From the NCBI GenBank assembly GCA_030248065.1, contig JASAMV010007783.1, positions 1 to 64,000 on the forward strand: DNA of 64,000 nucleotides, in the 5' to 3' direction. The notes under the pieces are model-generated. The model saw only the letters and a list, made by a program, of their open reading frames with translations, was not told the DNA's origin and did no database searches. This document shows, in pieces, positions 59,901-64,000 of this stretch. Origin of the DNA: Rhynchonema sp. JSB1_4 (lineage: Eukaryota > Nematoda > Chromadorea > Monhysterida > Xyalidae). Position numbers and translations under genes: made by a program. Within the stretch, counting starts at the first letter, position 1. The number at the start of each line of letters is the position of its first letter.

Positions 59901-62900
59901 TGGTGAGCGTCAACTTTTTTGCCTTTTTCTGGGGACCCCAAGCACATTTCTATCTCATATCTTCCTATTTTAACAACAGTGTACCGAGGTGATATATGGC
60001 ATGCCAGATAGTAAAAGCATTATTGTTGTTAATCATGTGCAAATCTAGGTTGGTCCATCTGCATCCTTGGAGGTACGAGCAAGAAATGAACTTTACACAA
60101 AATTCACAATTTCGACAAATTTTCGCTTTCGTCATATTTTTAGCCTACTTACAGTTGTGGCGGAACTGTGCATTTACTGTCTGATGAAGCCCCAACGTTG
60201 TTGTTGTTTATTGATTAAAGGCCTAACTATACTTCGTTCTCTCAGAGAACAAAGAACAAATTCTCGCGCGCTGATTGGTCCACGTATGTTCAACAGCCTA
60301 TCAGCGCGCGAGAATCTGTTCTTTGTTCTCTGAGAGAACAAAGTATAGTTAGGCCTTTAAATCCAAAATTCTAGTTCTAACGTATCTTGAGAAAAATCGT
60401 GTTAATTGAAGGCACCGCACACCCTATGGTCCGGATTAGCCCGGTTGTTGTTCCAAGTCCAACGCATAGACCTCAGTTAACACGATTTTCTCAAGATACG
60501 TTTGAGCTATAATTTTGAATTTTGATCGATAAACAACGATAATGTTGGGGCTTCATCGGACAGTAAATGCCACAATTCCGTCACAACTGTAAGTAGGCTA
60601 AAAATATGACGAAAGCGAAAATTTGTTGAAAGTGTGAATTTTGTGTAAAATTCGTCAATTGCTCGTACCTTCAAGGATGCAGATGGACCAACCAAGATTT
60701 GCACATGATTAACAGCAATTATGTTTTTACTATCTGGCGTGCCATATATCACCTCGGTACACTGTTGTTAAAAAGGAAGATATGAGATAGAAGTGTGCTA
60801 GGGTCCCCAGAAAACGGCAAAAAATTTGACGCTCACCACAGTTGAGCGAGCTTTTATCGAAACTTAACAGCGGTGGAATATTGGTCATTGATCGCTCGAA
60901 TAGCATGATATACGGGCTTTTTTTCCTGCTTTATATAAAAACTCTGTGTGCTTTCTATGTGGCCGAAAAATACAACGGAAAATTTTTTTTTGAAAGTTTA
61001 TGTGGTTTTGGTAACATAGCGCGAGCTGTGGTAGTGCCAAAAAAGTGAATGTAGTTCTAAATTAGTGCCAAGGCGTTTATGAAAGATTTGTGACCAAACT
61101 GCCCACTGAGAACATGCCAAACATATCGATATTTTAATTTCAAGGTGCTGAGGTTGGGCCAAAATTTTTTACCTTTCCGCCCTCCTGGCTCAGACAGGGA
61201 GCTGATATGCGCAAAAATTTTCTTGGCCGTGAGTGTTTTGGACCAAGCCCACTTACGGTGCCAAGTCCCATTGAGATTGGTTTCGGTCGCATATATATGG
61301 CGGAGACCCTTTAATGAATGGGTTGTGCAGCATGTTTTTGGTTGCCCGTTTCGACCTGCTCTCGCAGACAGGCGGTGCATCAGGTCATCGTCAGTGCGAA
61401 TGCACCAGATGGCCACGTGACCCCAAAAACAAACACGACCCGATTTTATGCTCGCGTAACCCTGTCCCCGAAGCACCATCACATTGCAGTTCGACATGGA
61501 GTGCGATCGTGTGTGGATGAAACGCATGTTGTGGTCGTGCAACACACTGGGATTTCTCATTGGTGCCGGATTCTGGAGCATTCTATCTGACAAGTGGGTG
61601 TTGTTTCTGTCATTTGCCATCGACAACCAAACTTGGTGACCAGCCGTCTGCCCGTTCAGATCACATTGTTATCAGATCAGAATACCGACCTGTCCGATGC
61701 GATTGGATCCAATCACCAAGTTTGACACCAAGTCTCTGATTCTACAAAATTTTCTTTCCATTTTTACAGATTCGGTCGTCGCAAGATCATGTTGATCTGC
61801 GCCTTTCTCTACATGGCCATCGTCAACGTTGCGCCCTTTTTCATCAATTTTTGGCTGTTCGCTGTTGGGCAGGTGCTCATTGGATGCATCAACTACGGCA
61901 GTTACCTGACGGCTTACATTGTCTGTGAGTGAAACGCGTTGAGCTTATTTGGCATGGTTTGCTGTCTAACCCGATCTCACTCGGGATCATGAGCACCTGT
62001 AGATGGTACCACCGATGGGCACTATAACAGAACTGTATCACCACATAACACACAGTTCTATTTCAATGATAACAACACTACTACTATGAACGACCTATAA
62101 ATAATCATCTAACGTGATGTTTCAGTCATGGAGCTTGTGGGTGGCATGCCCCGCACGCTGTGCGGCATCTGGTATCAGGGTTTCTTCACGTTTGGCATGT
62201 TATGGGACGTACTCTGTGCGTACTTTATCCATCGCTGGCAGTGGCTGCAATGGCTTTCCGGCATACCCACTTTTCTCTTCATTTCATTCATTTGGTGAGT
62301 CACATTTCAAGTATTGTCTTGTGAGGGTTCTTGACAAACGTTCCCTATCGATTTTATCACATAATCAACAAACAAGAGAAACTAATCCAAATTTAAGCCC
62401 ATCGTGTAAGTCTTCAGGCTGTTCCCCGAATCCATCAGATGGCTGGTCGTGAATGACAGGCCTGAAGAGGCTCGCAAAGCAGTGCTGAGGGCGGCCAAAT
62501 GGAACAACGTCGAAATACCGGAGGATGTTCTGAAGCGCGAATTAGTTCGTTGCATTTCCAATACATCTAGTTTTTGATAAAAATAAAAAAATAGTTTAAA
62601 AATCACAATGCAGGAAAAACCCGAGGACGCACAGTCAGCCAGTCTTCTAGACCTGTTCAGCAGCTGGCGTCTGGGCAAGAACACCACAATTGTCTGGTTT
62701 TCGTGGTTCGCAACTTCGATGGGTTTCTACGGCTTGTCGCAGAACACCAGTGATCTGCCCGGTGATCCGTATATGACCTACTTTTGGTCGACCGTCATAG
62801 AGCTGCCTGCTTATGCGCTTGCTGTACCCATCACTGAGTACTGGGGTTGGTGCGGTGGTTCCATGCGTTTTCTAGAGTATGACCTGCGGTTATTGGATTT

Positions 62901-64000
62901 TAGAGTAAAAGAGAGAACTTTCATTGAACGTATTACCTGTTAACGTGGGATGTCCCAACCAGGTAGATGAGCGATGTTACATCCAAACAACCAGATGTGT
63001 TTCATTTACTGGAAAGAGATAACAACATAAAGAAACAAATAAAAAACAATCAAATTGCAGGCCGTCGTCCCGCTCTGGTGTTGACGTTTGGTGTTGGTGG
63101 TGCCGCTTGTATATTGGCCGGCGTGCTAAAGGGAATTGTGACAGGTTTGAAACATCGTATTCAGAAATCTTTGTTTCTCATTTTTTAATTCAAAAAACAT
63201 TAAGTCCACAAACACATTCAGGTTGGATTATCACAGTGTGCGCGGTGGTGGGCAAGGGTTGCATCGCAGCATCATTTGCCGTCATCTACAACTACGCGGC
63301 CGAGATATTCCCGACGGTGGTGAGACAGACGGGCACCGGGTTCAGCTCGGTCTGGGCTCGGGTCGGCTCGTTGCTCGCGCCGCAGATTCGATTACTCGTT
63401 AGTGCTTGCTTGCTGGCCCGCTTCATAGGGACATGAACAGGACCCGTTGTATTTTCGGTCACCACAATGCAGAAAATTTTGAAAGCTTGCCCCCTGCCAA
63501 TCTACTGAAATGCATGCCCTTGATTTATCAGGGTGACTATGTGGACAATCGTATACCGATCGTCATTTATGGCATAATCTCACTGGCCGCCGCCGTGTTG
63601 GACTTGTTTTTGCCTGAAACAAAAGGTGAAGACCTGCCCGAAACTATTGAGGACGGACGGTACTTTGGCACGTAAGTCTGGGGAAAGTCGATTTGATTAT
63701 GAGTGGTTGTACAGTCCGCCCTGTTTATAGTGACATCTTTCGGGCTCGCCTTTTTCGGTATAAAGGGGTCACGGTAGTAAGAGAACATATTGGTACCTAT
63801 CATCAGTGGGCCTTGATAACAAGAGTAGCTAAATTAGACCTGGGTTTCGATAATTTTGAAACAACCATTCAAACGCTTCCCTGATGTTTCAAGGGACGAG
63901 TACCGTGAGCGTATGGCCAAAAGGGCGCACAAAAGGAACGGCAAGCAGTGGATGCCAGCTGATCTGAACGCAGCAGACAACAGGCAAGAGTTGGTCACCA
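56968..64000 (+). CDS. Organic cation transporter-like SLC22 protein (3' end outside window)
   Basis: Exons 56,968-57,104; 57,468-57,687; 61,490-61,593; 61,770-61,924; 62,126-62,294; 62,418-62,544; 62,614-62,845; 63,061-63,144; 63,222-63,397; 63,532-63,671; 63,894-64,000+ join in one frame (~550 codons so far). N-terminus HEIIKYLGNFGKYQ precedes TM1. Exon 2 is the large Cys-rich extracellular loop. Exon 3 has FDMECDR (family FDLVC). SDKFGRRK is the MFS loop 2-3 signature, PESIRWLVVNDRPEEA the post-TM6 motif, and YAAEIFPTVVRQTGTG the TM10-11 motif. Twelve-TM plasma-membrane uniport or exchange of organic cations or zwitterions is inferred from the family. The exon 9/10 borders are least certain. 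Intron 2 (3.8 kb) is filled by nested foldback elements. Confidence 0.87.
58190..59829. mobile_element. Nested foldback element, GGCGGCCTTCACAATGC ends, 3-bp TSD ATC
   Basis: GGCGGCCTTCACAATGCATG and its inverse end the element, flanked by ATC (58,187-58,189 and 59,830-59,832). The uninterrupted homologous arm (near 60,900) shows the empty site. Sub-terminal GCGGGTTGCGGG repeats and an inner inverted pair (~58,710-58,830 and 59,283-59,410) are present. Superfamily unclear. Confidence 0.82.
60219..60356. mobile_element. Small TTAA-flanked palindromic MITE
   Basis: AGGCCTAACTATACTT and its inverse, TTAA at 60,215-60,218 and 60,357-60,360. A nearly perfect 60-bp hairpin stem includes TCTCGCGCGCTGATTGG and its inverse. 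Confidence 0.85.

Larger units (their letters stand above)
57786..61310. mobile_element. TTAA-flanked AGGGTCTCCGCC foldback element with nested insertions
   Basis: AGGGTCTCCGCCATATATAT and its inverse, with TTAA at 57,782-57,785 and 61,311-61,314; same family as 44,746-46,490. The left arm is split by the element 58,190-59,829, and the loop carries the small TTAA palindrome 60,219-60,356. It lies wholly within intron 2 of the SLC22-like gene. Confidence 0.87.

Noticed and set aside
57786..61310. Transposase gene inside the large foldback
   Set aside because: Frames do not continue across the arms, are not conserved between the two arms, and contain no catalytic motif I recognise.

Overview
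This is a eukaryotic window from an invertebrate, most likely a nematode. The best evidence is the first gene (331-2053). Its exons encode the tandem L-S-P-x-(V/I)-L repeats of the moulting-cycle MLT-10 family, which as far as I know is nematode-restricted. Short introns, TTTCAG-type acceptors and scattered TTAGGC-like words fit this. I cannot place the genus. No tRNA, rRNA or CRISPR array was seen.

Layout: (1) 1-9.3 kb is gene-dense: the MLT-10-like gene (+), a small type I membrane protein with a PAN/apple-like Cys domain (+), and, convergent with it, a 12-exon type II membrane protein of the glutamate carboxypeptidase II / transferrin-receptor family (-) whose metal site looks lost. (2) 9.3-12.6 kb shows no gene. 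(3) 12.6-13.13 kb is a CCAAT-rich promoter-like stretch and one first coding exon. (4) 13.15-35.7 kb is an island of nested foldback and hAT-type non-autonomous elements: a G-rich minisatellite, three alternating copies of a ~3 kb unit carrying a 60-bp satellite and two captured exon fragments, then homopolymer-rich mosaics. One intact secreted Cys/Arg-rich gene (29.4-30.5 kb) sits inside it. (5) 35.9-40.4 kb is a multi-exon gene with two MULE/FLYWCH-like zinc-finger modules and a hAT element inside coding exon 2. (6) 40.8-51.6 kb is a tandem array of three F-box/FBA genes, the middle one a pseudogene, separated by nested TTAA-flanked foldbacks. (7) 51.6-56.9 kb is mostly unassigned. (8) From 56,968 to the end runs an organic-cation-transporter-like SLC22 gene whose second intron holds a nested foldback element.

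Gene models were built by hand: exons were joined only where phase matched across GT/AG borders and homology continued. For the carboxypeptidase-like, SLC22, F-box and zinc-finger genes the joins stay in frame over many exons, so those models are fairly strong. Functional names rest on remembered family motifs, not on database searches. The genes do not form an operon or pathway. The unifying feature is the density of small non-autonomous DNA elements with clean target-site duplications (8 bp hAT-like, TTAA, TA and 3 bp), several inside introns and one inside an exon.
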